From Lewinellaceae bacterium (GTDB lineage: Bacteria; Bacteroidota; Bacteroidia; Chitinophagales; Saprospiraceae), in contig JACJYO010000003.1 in assembly GCA_020636075.1 (NCBI GenBank), positions 744,001 through 808,000 on the forward strand: a stretch of DNA of 64,000 bases, read 5' to 3'. The notes under the pieces are model-generated. The model did not search any database, was not told where the DNA came from, and was given only the letters and a program-made list of their open reading frames with translations. Positions 44,801 to 52,491 of this stretch are shown here, piece after piece. Each line of letters opens with the position of its first letter. The first letter of the stretch is position 1. The position numbers and the translations under genes were made by a program.

Positions 44801-45223
44801 GGGGATTTCAGAAATGTCAAACTCGGTGACCTCGGGGTCATCCAGCAGGTCATTGGGCAGGTCGCTCTTGGCTTTGTCCACCGCGTCTTTGACCTTGTTT
44901 TTACAAAGCACCACATCGAGATTCGTATTGAATTCGATGATAATGCTCGAAAAATCCTGGATGGAGGAAGATGTCACTTTTTTGACCCCGGCGATGCCTT
45001 TGAGTTCTTTTTCAATGGGTTTGGTAACCAGTTGTTCCATGTCGGAAGGCGAAGCGCCGGGGTAAATCGTCGACACGAAAATGGTTGGTACCACCACGTC
45101 GGGGAATTGCTCCTTCGGCAAGGAGTTGTACGACATGATGCCGGCGAGCGTGATGAGCACGGTAACAATAAAAATGCTCGTCCGGTTATCTATGGACCAG
45201 GAGGTTGGTTTGAATTCTTTCAT
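41870..45223 (-). CDS. RND efflux transporter, inner-membrane pump (HAE/AcrB type)
   Basis: 1117 residues. Twelve helices and two large periplasmic loops are expected: the start SIDNRTSIFIVTVLITLAGI, then DVVVPTIFVSTIYPGASPSD, and the helix-4 region LGLGIVVDDAIVVIENTHRI with the paired Asp residues of the proton relay. The second half has IIMLGVGIVALAGIVVRNGI-like repeats and LRMTPVLLTATAAILGLIPL. It swaps protons for substrates, exported through the TolC-like channel. It is the last gene of the tetR-tolC-adaptor-RND unit, but element C (45296-45440) intervenes before it. Its stop lies in the right 72-bp repeat hairpin. Confidence 0.95.
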   Translation of the reverse strand: MKEFKPTSWSIDNRTSIFIVTVLITLAGIMSYNSLPKEQFPDVVVPTIFVSTIYPGASPSDMEQLVTKPIEKELKGIAGVKKVTSSSIQDFSSIIIEFNTNLDVVLCKNKVKDAVDKAKSDLPNDLLDDPEVTEFDISEIPIMNVNISGDFSLDKLKDYAEKLKDRIEEMREITRVDMVGTLEKEVQINVDKYKMAAAQLSFRDIENAIAFENMTISAGNVDIGGMTRSISIRGDFTNIEQIKNIVLSSQSGAQLYLKDVAEVKMGYEEQESFSRLNGKNVIALNVIKRSGENLINASDKIKEIVEEMKATDFPPNLDVVITGDQSRATRVTLHDLINTIIIGFILVALILMFFMGGTNAIFVAMSVPLSMCIAFMVLPAFGFTLNMIVLFAFLLGLGIVVDDAIVVIENTHRIYHEEKLGIIATAKKAAAEVFLPVLSGTVTTLAPFFPLVFWGGIFGKFMHFLPVTIIITLTASLLVAYIINPVFAVWFMRRDGDETIKSDPVKTRRRTILGYVLYGLALVYFYLNGNFFMGNLLVTIALFVVLYRYVLEGLVQRFQTKFWPAFQRLYARFLEFSLRRPWTMLIGMFVLLIGSCGITASRQANIVLFPSADPNFIYVYLNLPVGTDVNVTDSLTRVMEGKVMEVLGPDNPIVESVIANVALNASEDQFDRSATSNKGKVGIAFVEYGKRNGVSTKALMDEIRQATKGVIPGAEITVDQEKGGPPTPKPISVEIRGDDFDQLRDVSIAVKHYLDSLAIPGVEELRSDLIVSKPEINIQIDRDRANREGISTAQIGGEFRTAILGKEASKYRDGEDEVPINIRLQKDQRENINAVENLNIVFRDMNMGGVLRSVPMSALADVKYRNTFAGIRRKDQSRMVTLASNITAEYQPKQTQVVNAVKAALLALPQYDGVTVNFAGEDAEMMDAMSFLGRSLVISLFIILLILVTQFNSIGKTMIILTEVVFSIIGVLLGMAIFDMDFSVIMMGVGIVALAGIVVRNGILLVEFTDELRERGENVHDAIVEASRIRMTPVLLTATAAILGLIPLAVGFNIDFESLFATGDPKIYFGGDSVAFWGPLSWTIVFGLGFATFITLIILPVMYLKGWQVKQWWDKHA

Positions 45224-45295
45224 TGCTTAAGCGTAAATGGGTGATTTTTTAGTTTGGTTTTTTTGGGGTTTCAACCCCACCCTCATAGTCGTAAA

Positions 45296-45440
45296 CTTTA
45301 GGAACCAGAGGGGGTGTACAACTTTTCTAATTTCAAATTTTTCTTTTCCAATTTCAAATTGGGCCTCTTGTGTACATCTACATAATTTGAAATTTGAAAT
45401 GAAAAATTTGAAAAGTGCGCACCCGCTCAAATACCTGAAG
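45296..45440. repeat. Palindromic intergenic element, copy C, within the RND operon
   Basis: An imperfect palindrome running from CTTTAGG at 45296 through GGGGGTGTACAACTTTTC to AAAAGTGCGCACCCGCTC and AATACCTGAAG at 45440. The left half matches copy B and the right end matches copy A (AATACCTxAAG). It separates the adaptor gene from the RND gene. Confidence 0.75.
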
Positions 45441-45470
45441 ATGGTGGCTATAGGGGGTGGGATTAATTCA

Positions 45471-46598
45471 TCAAAACGCCACCGTTTCCCCCTGATTCAC
45501 ATCCTGGAAACCGGTTGAGATTACCCAGTCGCCGGCTTTCAGCCCCTTGGTAATTTCCACCATGCCGTTGTAGTTGTTGCCTTGCGCGATGTCGACGCGC
45601 CGCACGGTAGCCTGTTTTTCCGTGCCGGTTTTATCGGCAACGAGTACAAACTCCCCGGCTCCACTGGTCTGGATGACGTTGACCGGAACGACCAGCGCCT
45701 GTGGGTTTTGGTAATCGATAATTTTCATCACGGCGATCATGTTTGCCCGGTATTCCTGGTTTGCCGGCAGGCTGCACTCCACCGTGAAGGTGCGGTTCAC
45801 CGGGTTAATGGATTTGCTCACGTAGGTCACCTTTGAATTGACGGACTTGTCGAGGTCGGGGAAGTAAACCTGCACCGGGTAGCCCTGGCGCACTTTGGCG
45901 GCATAGGCTTCGGGCACCTGGCCGGCGATTTTCAGATCGCCAAGGTTGATGATGTTACACAGGGGGACACCCGGTGCGATAGCCTGCCCGACTTTCAGCA
46001 TTACCATATCGACGGTACCGCTGATGGGCGCAAATATTTTAGTTTGAAGCAGTTGCTCTTTGGTGGTGGCAATCCGTTGCTCAAGCGCTTCCTTGTTGGT
46101 TTTGGCTTGAATAAACTGGATTTCCGTACCGATCTTCTGATCCCACAGTCCTTTTTGCCGGGTGTAAATGTCTTCGGCAGTTTTGAGTTGGAGTTCCAGC
46201 TCCGACAGGCCCTTGAGCATTACGTCGTCGTCCAACTGGGCCAGCAACTGGCCTTTTTTGACGAAGTTGCCGTTTTTGACCAGTACGCGGGTGAGCACGC
46301 CCGGCATTTTGGCCGTCACCGGTACGTTGTCTTCCGCTTCAACTTTGCCTTGCAGGTCGACGAAGTGGCGGAATGTTTCCGGCTTAAGTTCCGTCAGCCC
46401 GACGGTGCGGATACGCCGGGGGGCGCCTTCCGTAGTGCTGAGTTCTTTTTCCAATTGGGCGATCTGCGCTTCCAGATCGGCTTTTTGATCCTTCAGGGCG
46501 CTGAGTTGGGCCGCTTTGTCCTGGGGCTGACCGCCACAGGCGGCGAGGAGCATGGCCAGCGCAAGCAGTGCTAATGGGGTGCGGTTGGTATGTTTCAT
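45471..46598 (-). CDS. RND periplasmic adaptor lipoprotein (membrane fusion protein)
   Basis: The start taken is the ATG at 46598 (MKHTNRTPLALLALAMLLAA). This makes 375 residues with a lipobox AMLLAAC (Cys21) and so an anchored adaptor. A coiled coil (residues about 26-57, QLSALKDQKADLEAQIAQLE) is followed by barrel-sandwich hybrid halves (VEAEDNVPVTAKMPGVLTRV, MLKVGQAIAPGVPLCNIINL). A hairpin of helices includes LELQLKTAEDIYTRQKGLWD. The end QGNNYNGMVEITKGLKAGDW is the C-terminal membrane-proximal domain. It links the RND pump to TolC. Confidence 0.92.
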   Translation of the reverse strand: MKHTNRTPLALLALAMLLAACGGQPQDKAAQLSALKDQKADLEAQIAQLEKELSTTEGAPRRIRTVGLTELKPETFRHFVDLQGKVEAEDNVPVTAKMPGVLTRVLVKNGNFVKKGQLLAQLDDDVMLKGLSELELQLKTAEDIYTRQKGLWDQKIGTEIQFIQAKTNKEALEQRIATTKEQLLQTKIFAPISGTVDMVMLKVGQAIAPGVPLCNIINLGDLKIAGQVPEAYAAKVRQGYPVQVYFPDLDKSVNSKVTYVSKSINPVNRTFTVECSLPANQEYRANMIAVMKIIDYQNPQALVVPVNVIQTSGAGEFVLVADKTGTEKQATVRRVDIAQGNNYNGMVEITKGLKAGDWVISTGFQDVNQGETVAF

Positions 46599-46783
46599 GT
46601 GTTGTGCTTTTTTGAAAATTATGGACTTGGGTATTTGCCTTCCTGTTGACTCCTTTTCCCCGGGAGGGGAGGCGCCAGGCATTCAGGCGATTTCCGGCGA
46701 TAGTTTTTTTATAAATTTTTACTGTGCAAAATTTTGAATGACGAATTCGAACTAAACCACTGTAATCGAATACTCATCACTCA

Positions 46784-48136
46784 TCACTCTCCTCCGAGGG
46801 CTTTTTTCACGGCAACCTTGGCGGTAAGCAGATCGTATTGTGCCTGCATGAGTGCCTGTTGTGCAGAGTACAACTGCTGTTCGGCGGTAACCAGTTCAAA
46901 ACTGGAGCCGACACCGGCCTTGTATTTGGTTTGTGTAGTGTTGTAAATCCGTTGGGCGAGTTCGAGGTTGCTCTGCTGGCTTTTCACCCGTGCAGTGGCG
47001 TTCAGGAATTGTTTGCGGGCGTTTTCCAGTTCGAGATTGATGGCGTTTTCCAATTGTTGTTTTTGGACATCAATCGTTTGGACCTCGATCAGCGCGCGCT
47101 CCCGCTTGGCCCGGGTGGCGCCGCCGTCCCAGATGGGGATGTTTACCGAAATGCCGGCAACGGCAGATGGTATGAAAAACCACTTTGTGTCGGACGCAAA
47201 AGCGCCCTGCCAACCGGGCTGGTATTGTACAAATCCGGCTACCGTGGGCATCCAGGGCTTGCGGTAGAGGTCGGCCTGAAGCATGCTCAGCTCGCGGCCC
47301 TTGAGCAGTTGAACATATTCGGGGCGGTTCATGTAGTTGAGTTCGGAGGTGACATCGGCATCGGCATAGGTTGGGAGCAACTTTTGCAGGTCGTCTGAGA
47401 GGGTGATATTCTCCCGGACAGGCATGCCCATAGCCATTTTCAGGGCATTGATGACGATGTCTTTCTGACGGCTGAGGTTGTCGTGCTCGGTACGCAGGCT
47501 CGACAAGGAAAGTTGGAGTCGGTCGACGTCGAGTTGTTCGGCAAAACCGGCTTCCTGCGTGGCAGTAGTTTCCTGGAGGAGTTTTTCGAGGTTGGCAATG
47601 TTTTTATCCAGGATCAGGAGGTTTTCCGAGATCAGCAGTGCAGGCAGGTAAGCGTCGGTTACCTGGTCGCGGATGGTCTTTTTGGTTACCAACACCTGAT
47701 GTTGCACGTATTCCCGGTAAAAACGGGCGGCTTTCAGTCCGGTGAGGTAGCTCTGACTAAACAGGAGCTGGTTGACGGAAATGGCCGGTGTCAGGTTGTG
47801 TTTTGCGGTGAAGGCAATTTTGACGTCACCCAGGGTATCAGCGCCCGGATCGGGTGGTCCAAACTGGAACACACTGGCCGGCACGCCGGGGCGCTGGATA
47901 AAATACTGGTAGCTGATGCCTGCGGAAAGTTGGGGTAAGCCGATGGCGGTGTTTTCTTTGATCTGCCAGTCGGCATCGGAAATTTGAAGTTGGGCAATCT
48001 GCATTTGCGGATTTTTGTCAAAAGCATATTGAACGCAGTCGGACAATTTCATGGCTGTTTGCCCCGCGATCGGGTTCGTTTGCCAAATGACCAGTGTACC
48101 GCAAAGGATTAGGGAGTTAATGAGTAAACGGTGCAT
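46784..48136 (-). CDS. TolC-family outer-membrane efflux channel
   Basis: 450 residues with an N-terminal signal peptide (about 1-25). It has the two internal halves of a TolC fold: MKLSDCVQYAFDKNPQMQIA near 30, then LPQLSAGISYQYF, the helical LEKLLQETTATQEAGFAEQL near 190, and NAINLELENARKQFLNATAR near 370. The tail NTTQTKYKAGVGSSFELVTA is the typical second-half motif. It is the exit duct of the efflux system. It starts 1 nt after the stop of the TetR gene and is followed by a 185-nt gap with nothing recognisable before the adaptor gene. Confidence 0.93.
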   Translation of the reverse strand: MHRLLINSLILCGTLVIWQTNPIAGQTAMKLSDCVQYAFDKNPQMQIAQLQISDADWQIKENTAIGLPQLSAGISYQYFIQRPGVPASVFQFGPPDPGADTLGDVKIAFTAKHNLTPAISVNQLLFSQSYLTGLKAARFYREYVQHQVLVTKKTIRDQVTDAYLPALLISENLLILDKNIANLEKLLQETTATQEAGFAEQLDVDRLQLSLSSLRTEHDNLSRQKDIVINALKMAMGMPVRENITLSDDLQKLLPTYADADVTSELNYMNRPEYVQLLKGRELSMLQADLYRKPWMPTVAGFVQYQPGWQGAFASDTKWFFIPSAVAGISVNIPIWDGGATRAKRERALIEVQTIDVQKQQLENAINLELENARKQFLNATARVKSQQSNLELAQRIYNTTQTKYKAGVGSSFELVTAEQQLYSAQQALMQAQYDLLTAKVAVKKALGGE

Positions 48137-48137
48137 A

Positions 48138-48743
48138 TCAGGATAGTTTTGCTTTCAGAATTTGTAACCCTTTTTCCGAAACAATGCCGTACAGGTAGTG
48201 CAGCAGGTATTCGCGGAAAAGCGATTCTTTTGAATAGGTGAGTTGGGGAAACATATCTTCGTCGAACAATTGGAACGACAGGGCGATGTGGAGTTTCGCA
48301 ATGATGTCCACATCAAAGTCGTTGCGGTATAAGCCTTCGCGCACACCGCGTTCCAGGTTAGCCCGCACCACATCGTACAAGAATCCGCGCTGAAATCCCT
48401 GGATCTTCTCCCAGGCATCGCGGTGGTATTTTTGAAGGTCGTACACAACATTGGCTTTCATCTGTTGAAGTTGTTGTGAATTTGCCTCCATGACTAAAAA
48501 CATTTCTTCAATGGCATTTCCGGCAGCCACTAAATGCCGTGAGCACTCTGATTTCTCTTCTGAAATATGGCGCTCCAGCATTTTATTTACCAGATCGTCT
48601 TTGTTGTCGACAAACAGGTACAGGGTTTTTTTGGAAATACCCAGTTCGCGTGCCACATCATCCATGGTGACGCTTTTAATTCCGTAGCGCATAAACAGGT
48701 CTTCCACCCGTTTGAGCCACTTTTCCTGCTGTTCTGTAAACAT
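48138..48743 (-). CDS. TetR-family transcriptional repressor of the efflux operon
   Basis: The start taken is the ATG at 48743 (MFTEQQEKWLKRVEDLFMRY), giving 201 residues. The HTH is at about 20-45: GIKSVTMDDVARELGISKKT, then LYLFVDNKDDLVNKML. The ligand-binding helical domain continues to the end. The palindromic operator at 48761-48788 lies upstream of this gene and of the whole efflux unit, so it should repress its own operon and be relieved by a substrate of the pump. The translated frame extends further upstream (to 48830), but only across the operator, so it is not used. Confidence 0.9.
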   Translation of the reverse strand: MFTEQQEKWLKRVEDLFMRYGIKSVTMDDVARELGISKKTLYLFVDNKDDLVNKMLERHISEEKSECSRHLVAAGNAIEEMFLVMEANSQQLQQMKANVVYDLQKYHRDAWEKIQGFQRGFLYDVVRANLERGVREGLYRNDFDVDIIAKLHIALSFQLFDEDMFPQLTYSKESLFREYLLHYLYGIVSEKGLQILKAKLS

Positions 48744-48747
48744 GCTG

Positions 48748-48788
48748 CAAAGGTAACATTGGAAACGTTTTGCGCAACAAACGTTTCC
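48748..48788 (-). promoter_or_regulatory. Promoter and TetR-type operator of the efflux operon
   Basis: GGAAACGTTT (48761-48770) and AAACGTTTCC (48779-48788) are a perfect 10-bp inverted repeat around TGCGCAAC. On the minus strand a TTG (inside the operator) is followed at 19 nt by TACCTTTG (48748-48755), a perfect -7 box. The start codon lies only 4 nt past the box, implying a very short or absent leader. Confidence 0.8.
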
Positions 48789-49181
48789 TGGGTGTATGTC
48801 CTTTTTCGACGAATGCGAATAAAATTTCAATGAACAGGCCGGTTTAACCGCTAAGCAAAATTATTGACGCCGGACACTCGCCAAACGTTGCATGCTGGGA
48901 AATGGTTCTGCGGCAACGCATTTTTTGACAGAATCTGAAAAATTTAATTTTGCGACTATTTTAAGTCCTGATTTGTGTTAAATTTTTAGTATTCAAAATA
49001 CGTCCGCAACCCGGTCCGTTTCCTTCCTGTTTGTTACGCCAATTTGAACTTTCCGGAAATTTTTGAATCCTTTTTGCTACACCGGCAGAACCTAGTTGCC
49101 GGCTTTCCTGCCCATCCCGATTTTACGTTTTATCCGACCGTACGGTAATCTAATTACACGGAATTACTAAACACAACCGAC
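48789..49181. other. Intergenic region before gldN, nothing recognised
   Basis: 393 nt between the divergent efflux regulator and gldN. It is AT-rich in the middle (48940-49000). No gene, strong hairpin or clear TAnnTTTG box with a spaced TTG was found, though the gldN promoter must lie here. Confidence 0.4.
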
Positions 49182-50060
49182 ATGAATCTCCTGCTTTTCA
49201 TGCCAGCCAGGCGTCTGTGCGCTTGTGCCGGCACCCTGCTGCTGCTCGCCAATTTGGCCAGAGCACAACCAACCGAAGTCTCCGACCCTGTGCCGGAAGA
49301 ACCCCTCGGGATTTCCCTCGATGATTTTACCACCCGGAATGTCGTGACCGACCGGCCATTGCTGGCCTACCAGCCTATCCGCGAAAGCGATATTCTGTGG
49401 GAAACCCGCATGTGGCGCATCATCGATATTCGGGAAAAAATGAACCTGCCTTTTGCCTTCCCGGAAGCGCCGCTGGCCCAAATCCTGGGCGTAGCGGCGC
49501 TCTCTGGAAACCTGACAGTGTACGATCCGGTAGACGACAAGTTTTCGCATCCGATGCGCCCTGCCGAGTTGCAAGCGGCACTTTTTCGCACCGACTCGAT
49601 CATCACCATCGACGTGGAAACCGGTATGGAACAACTTCAAATTGTACAACAGGCGCCCGACTGGAACGCTGTCAAGCGATTTCGCCTGAAGGAAGCCTGG
49701 TTTTTTGACGCGAAGACCAGTACACTCCGTTTTCGCATTCTGGGCATAGCGCCCTTGATCAATGTGACCAATTCGCAAGGCGATTTCCTGTACGAGCGCC
49801 CCTTATTCTGGGTGCATTACCCCAGCGCGCGGCCAGTGCTGGCACGCCAAAAGGCCTATACGCACGGCAATAACCTGGCTGCTACCACTACCTGGGAAGA
49901 TCTGTTTGAAATGCGCTATTTCGCTTCTACGGTGTACAAAGAAAACAACCTCTACGACAGGCGCATCGAACATTATCTCTCCGGGGTGGATGCGCTGTAT
50001 GAGGCTGGAAAGATCAACGACGCCTTGTTTAACCGCGAACAGGACGTTTGGGCCTGGTGA
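49182..50060 (+). CDS. gldN: Gliding motility/type IX secretion protein GldN (PorN)
   Basis: 292 residues with a signal peptide ending in LARAQ. Characteristic GldN stretches follow: ESDILWETRMWRIIDIREKM (about 70), LPFAFPEAPLAQILGVAALS and YDPVDDKFSHPM, with KEAWFFDAKTSTLRFRILGI in the second half. GldN works with GldK, GldL and GldM in the periplasmic ring of the T9SS. None of those genes is adjacent, so this is a separate copy or a dispersed locus. It is convergent with the OmpA/PD40 gene, with the terminator at 50224-50256 between. Confidence 0.88.
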   Translation: MNLLLFMPARRLCACAGTLLLLANLARAQPTEVSDPVPEEPLGISLDDFTTRNVVTDRPLLAYQPIRESDILWETRMWRIIDIREKMNLPFAFPEAPLAQILGVAALSGNLTVYDPVDDKFSHPMRPAELQAALFRTDSIITIDVETGMEQLQIVQQAPDWNAVKRFRLKEAWFFDAKTSTLRFRILGIAPLINVTNSQGDFLYERPLFWVHYPSARPVLARQKAYTHGNNLAATTTWEDLFEMRYFASTVYKENNLYDRRIEHYLSGVDALYEAGKINDALFNREQDVWAW

Positions 50061-50070
50061 ACAAGCTGTT

Positions 50071-50366
50071 GGCTATTTGCTTTTGGCTTTTGGTTGCCTT
50101 CAAGATGGGAAACTGTTGGGCATTAAGGTTACTCTGATCAACTAGTACGCGCAAGCCAGCCAAAAACCAACAACCAAAAAAGCCAATAGTGTCTGTGGAG
50201 ACCAAAATTGGACACAAAAACAAACGGGGCCGCTGTAAAGTAGCCCCGTTTTTTTTGCCGTTGGTTATTGGCAATTGGCTTTTGGTTGTTCAGCGCGAGT
50301 GAAAATCGTATTCAACAAAAAACGGAAATCATCCATAACCCCGAACAACCAACAGCCAATAACCAA
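50071..50366. repeat. Two imperfect inverted repeats of a TTGGYTATTGGC-type word
   Basis: First pair: 50071-50095 (GTTGGCTATTTGCTTTTGGC start) and about 50164-50190 (CAACCAAAAAAGCCAATA). Second pair: 50261-50290 (TTGGTTATTGGCAATTGGC) and 50342-50367 (CAACAGCCAATAACCAATC). The words alternate CCAA and TTGG, so either pair can fold. Both frame the terminator at 50224-50256. No gene is supported here. Confidence 0.5.
50224..50256 (+). terminator. Intrinsic terminator after gldN
   Basis: ACGGGGC (50224-50230) and GCCCCGT (50243-50249) form a stem, with eight T residues from 50249. It is a standard terminator for gldN on the plus strand. Confidence 0.85.
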
Positions 50367-52436
50367 TCACGGTGTCCGCACCGCAGAACCCACTTTCCGC
50401 ACTTTCACTTCGATGCGGTTGTTCAGATCGTGTTCGGCATCGGAGCATTGCACGCCGTCGGCGCAGCGATTGCGCAGTTCCTTTTCGCCTTTACCGAAGG
50501 CATTGATCCGTTTGCCCTCGATGCCTTTGTAAGTCAGGTAGGTTTTGGCATTTTTAGCACGTTCGTCGGAAAGGGTCTGGTTGGCTTTGTCGTCGCCACG
50601 GCTGTCGGTATGCACCACGAGGTCGATCTCCATTTCCGGGTAGCGCTGCATAAGTTCAACGATCGCGTCGAGGTGGCGCACCGCACTTTGGTTGAGCGTA
50701 GCCTTGCCCGACTCAAAACGGATTTTATCCATGGTGATAATGTAGCCGTCTTGCAGTGGACGAGCCAGCATGGCTTCTTCCTTTTGCTCATCGGTGCCAA
50801 CCACGGAGGACTTCAGTTCTACTGGCTCCAGACGAATGGAATTGCTGACCGACTTGCTGCGTTTAGCCTCCACTTTCATGGAATTGCTCCGGAAGCCTTC
50901 GCGTTTTACCTGAAGCAGGTATTCGCCTTCCAGGGGCAGGCAGAGGTTGTATTCGCCGTTGATGTCGGTATGGTAGGTCAGTTGCTGGTTGCTTTCGAGG
51001 TGGGTGAAAACCAGGGTAGCGTTGGCAATCCGCGTGTTGAACTTGTCGGTACTTACAATGCCGGTCATGCGGTGGCAGATCGCTTCTTCAAACAAAGCCA
51101 GGGTAATGGCGCCACCCTTGTCGGGTTGAACGGAGTACAAACGCTCGGCGGTTTGGTAGCCGTCGTAACTGGCCAAAATGAGGTAACTCCGGAACATGGA
51201 AAAATTGCCATACGAAACACCGGACTGGTTGGTGTAGTCGTCGGGGTTACCTAATTCATCGGCGTTTTTGCGGATCAGGCGCAAGCTGAGCGAGTTGGGC
51301 GATTCCGGCGTGGGCGCCATGTCCACTTCGTAAAAATCATTTTTGGAGGACAAAAATCCATCGTCGGTCGGCTCCAAAATCCGGATGGCAGCGCCGGGGA
51401 TCGGCTGGCCGGAACGCCCGTCGGTTACCACGATTTCCACGCGCTGGGTGGGTGCTTTCTCTACACCCTGAATGCCGTTTGGTACGGTGAAACTGTAAAT
51501 ATCGGTAAGGCCGTGTCCGCCTTCGCGGTTACTGGTGAAAAAGCCCTTGGTGCCGTCTTTGTTCAGGATCATGGACAAGTCATCGCTGGGCGAGTTGAAG
51601 GGTTCGTTCAGGTTGACGACGCCTTCGCCGATGTTGTCGAGATTGACGTAGAACATGTCCAGGCCGCCCAGCGAATGGTGCCCGCTAGAGCTGAACAACA
51701 ACGTTTTCCCGCCAAACGTGATGAACGGGAACAATTCATTTTTATCGGTATTGATCTCCGGTCCGAGGTTGACCGGTGCACTCCAGTTGGCGCCGTCGTA
51801 CTCGCTGACGTACAAATCGAAGCCGCCATAGCCGCCCGGCATATCCGACGTGAAATACAATTTCGTACCGTCAACGCTGAGGCTGGGGTGCATGCAGGAA
51901 TAGCTGTCTTCGTTAAAAGGCAGTTCTTTGATATCGTCCCAATCGTATCGCCCGTAACGCGCCTGGTAGATCTTCATGTTTACCTTGCCGCTGGCATCGG
52001 CCTTTTGTACGCCTTTGTAGCTGTTGTTGCGGGTAAAAAAGATGTACTTCTTGTCGCGGCTGAACGTGGCCTGTCCTTCGTTCAAATTGGAATTGAGCTC
52101 TGCTGAAAATTCCGAGGGTGGCAGGGGCTCTTCATTGCCGTCGAGCAAGGCAAAAAACATATCGAAGGATTTGCGTTCAAAATGCTTTTTGGCTGCCGGC
52201 CCGGGTGTGCTGCTGTTTGACAGGTATACGATCCCTTCGCCGTAGTAGATCGGACTGAAATCCATGCCTGCACCGTTGATCGCTGCAGCATTGCGGATCA
52301 GGGGAGGCTGTATGATGTCTTTTTCGCGATAGCGATCTTTAGACTTGCTTTTGGAAGATTGTTGGGCACTCAGTCCGGCAGGACCAAGCAGAAACATCAG
52401 GAGGGAGGGGAGAAGGATTAAGAGTTTTTTTATCAT
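50367..52436 (-). CDS. OmpA-family protein with PD40 propeller (PorE-like, T9SS)
   Basis: The start taken is the ATG at 52436 (MIKKLLILLPSLLMFLLGPA), giving 689 residues with a signal peptide. After it a WD40-like PD40 propeller runs to about 340: RDKKYIFFTRNNSYKGVQKA, MHPSLSVDGTKLYFTSDMPG, FITFGGKTLLFSSSGHHSLG. A CarboxypepD-like beta domain follows (VVTDGRSGQPIPGAAIRIL), then a second one (NLCLPLEGEYLLQVKREGF). The C-terminus is an OmpA peptidoglycan-binding domain: RFESGKATLNQSAVRHLDAI, IDLVVHTDSRGDDKANQTLS and DLNNRIEVKVRKV. This architecture is that of PorE-like proteins of the T9SS, often beside PorP. Confidence 0.88.
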   Translation of the reverse strand: MIKKLLILLPSLLMFLLGPAGLSAQQSSKSKSKDRYREKDIIQPPLIRNAAAINGAGMDFSPIYYGEGIVYLSNSSTPGPAAKKHFERKSFDMFFALLDGNEEPLPPSEFSAELNSNLNEGQATFSRDKKYIFFTRNNSYKGVQKADASGKVNMKIYQARYGRYDWDDIKELPFNEDSYSCMHPSLSVDGTKLYFTSDMPGGYGGFDLYVSEYDGANWSAPVNLGPEINTDKNELFPFITFGGKTLLFSSSGHHSLGGLDMFYVNLDNIGEGVVNLNEPFNSPSDDLSMILNKDGTKGFFTSNREGGHGLTDIYSFTVPNGIQGVEKAPTQRVEIVVTDGRSGQPIPGAAIRILEPTDDGFLSSKNDFYEVDMAPTPESPNSLSLRLIRKNADELGNPDDYTNQSGVSYGNFSMFRSYLILASYDGYQTAERLYSVQPDKGGAITLALFEEAICHRMTGIVSTDKFNTRIANATLVFTHLESNQQLTYHTDINGEYNLCLPLEGEYLLQVKREGFRSNSMKVEAKRSKSVSNSIRLEPVELKSSVVGTDEQKEEAMLARPLQDGYIITMDKIRFESGKATLNQSAVRHLDAIVELMQRYPEMEIDLVVHTDSRGDDKANQTLSDERAKNAKTYLTYKGIEGKRINAFGKGEKELRNRCADGVQCSDAEHDLNNRIEVKVRKVGSAVRTP

Positions 52437-52491
52437 GCTTCGGTTAGTGTTTGAACGTTGCCAAAACGCTGTTTTCCAATTAAAAATTGCC

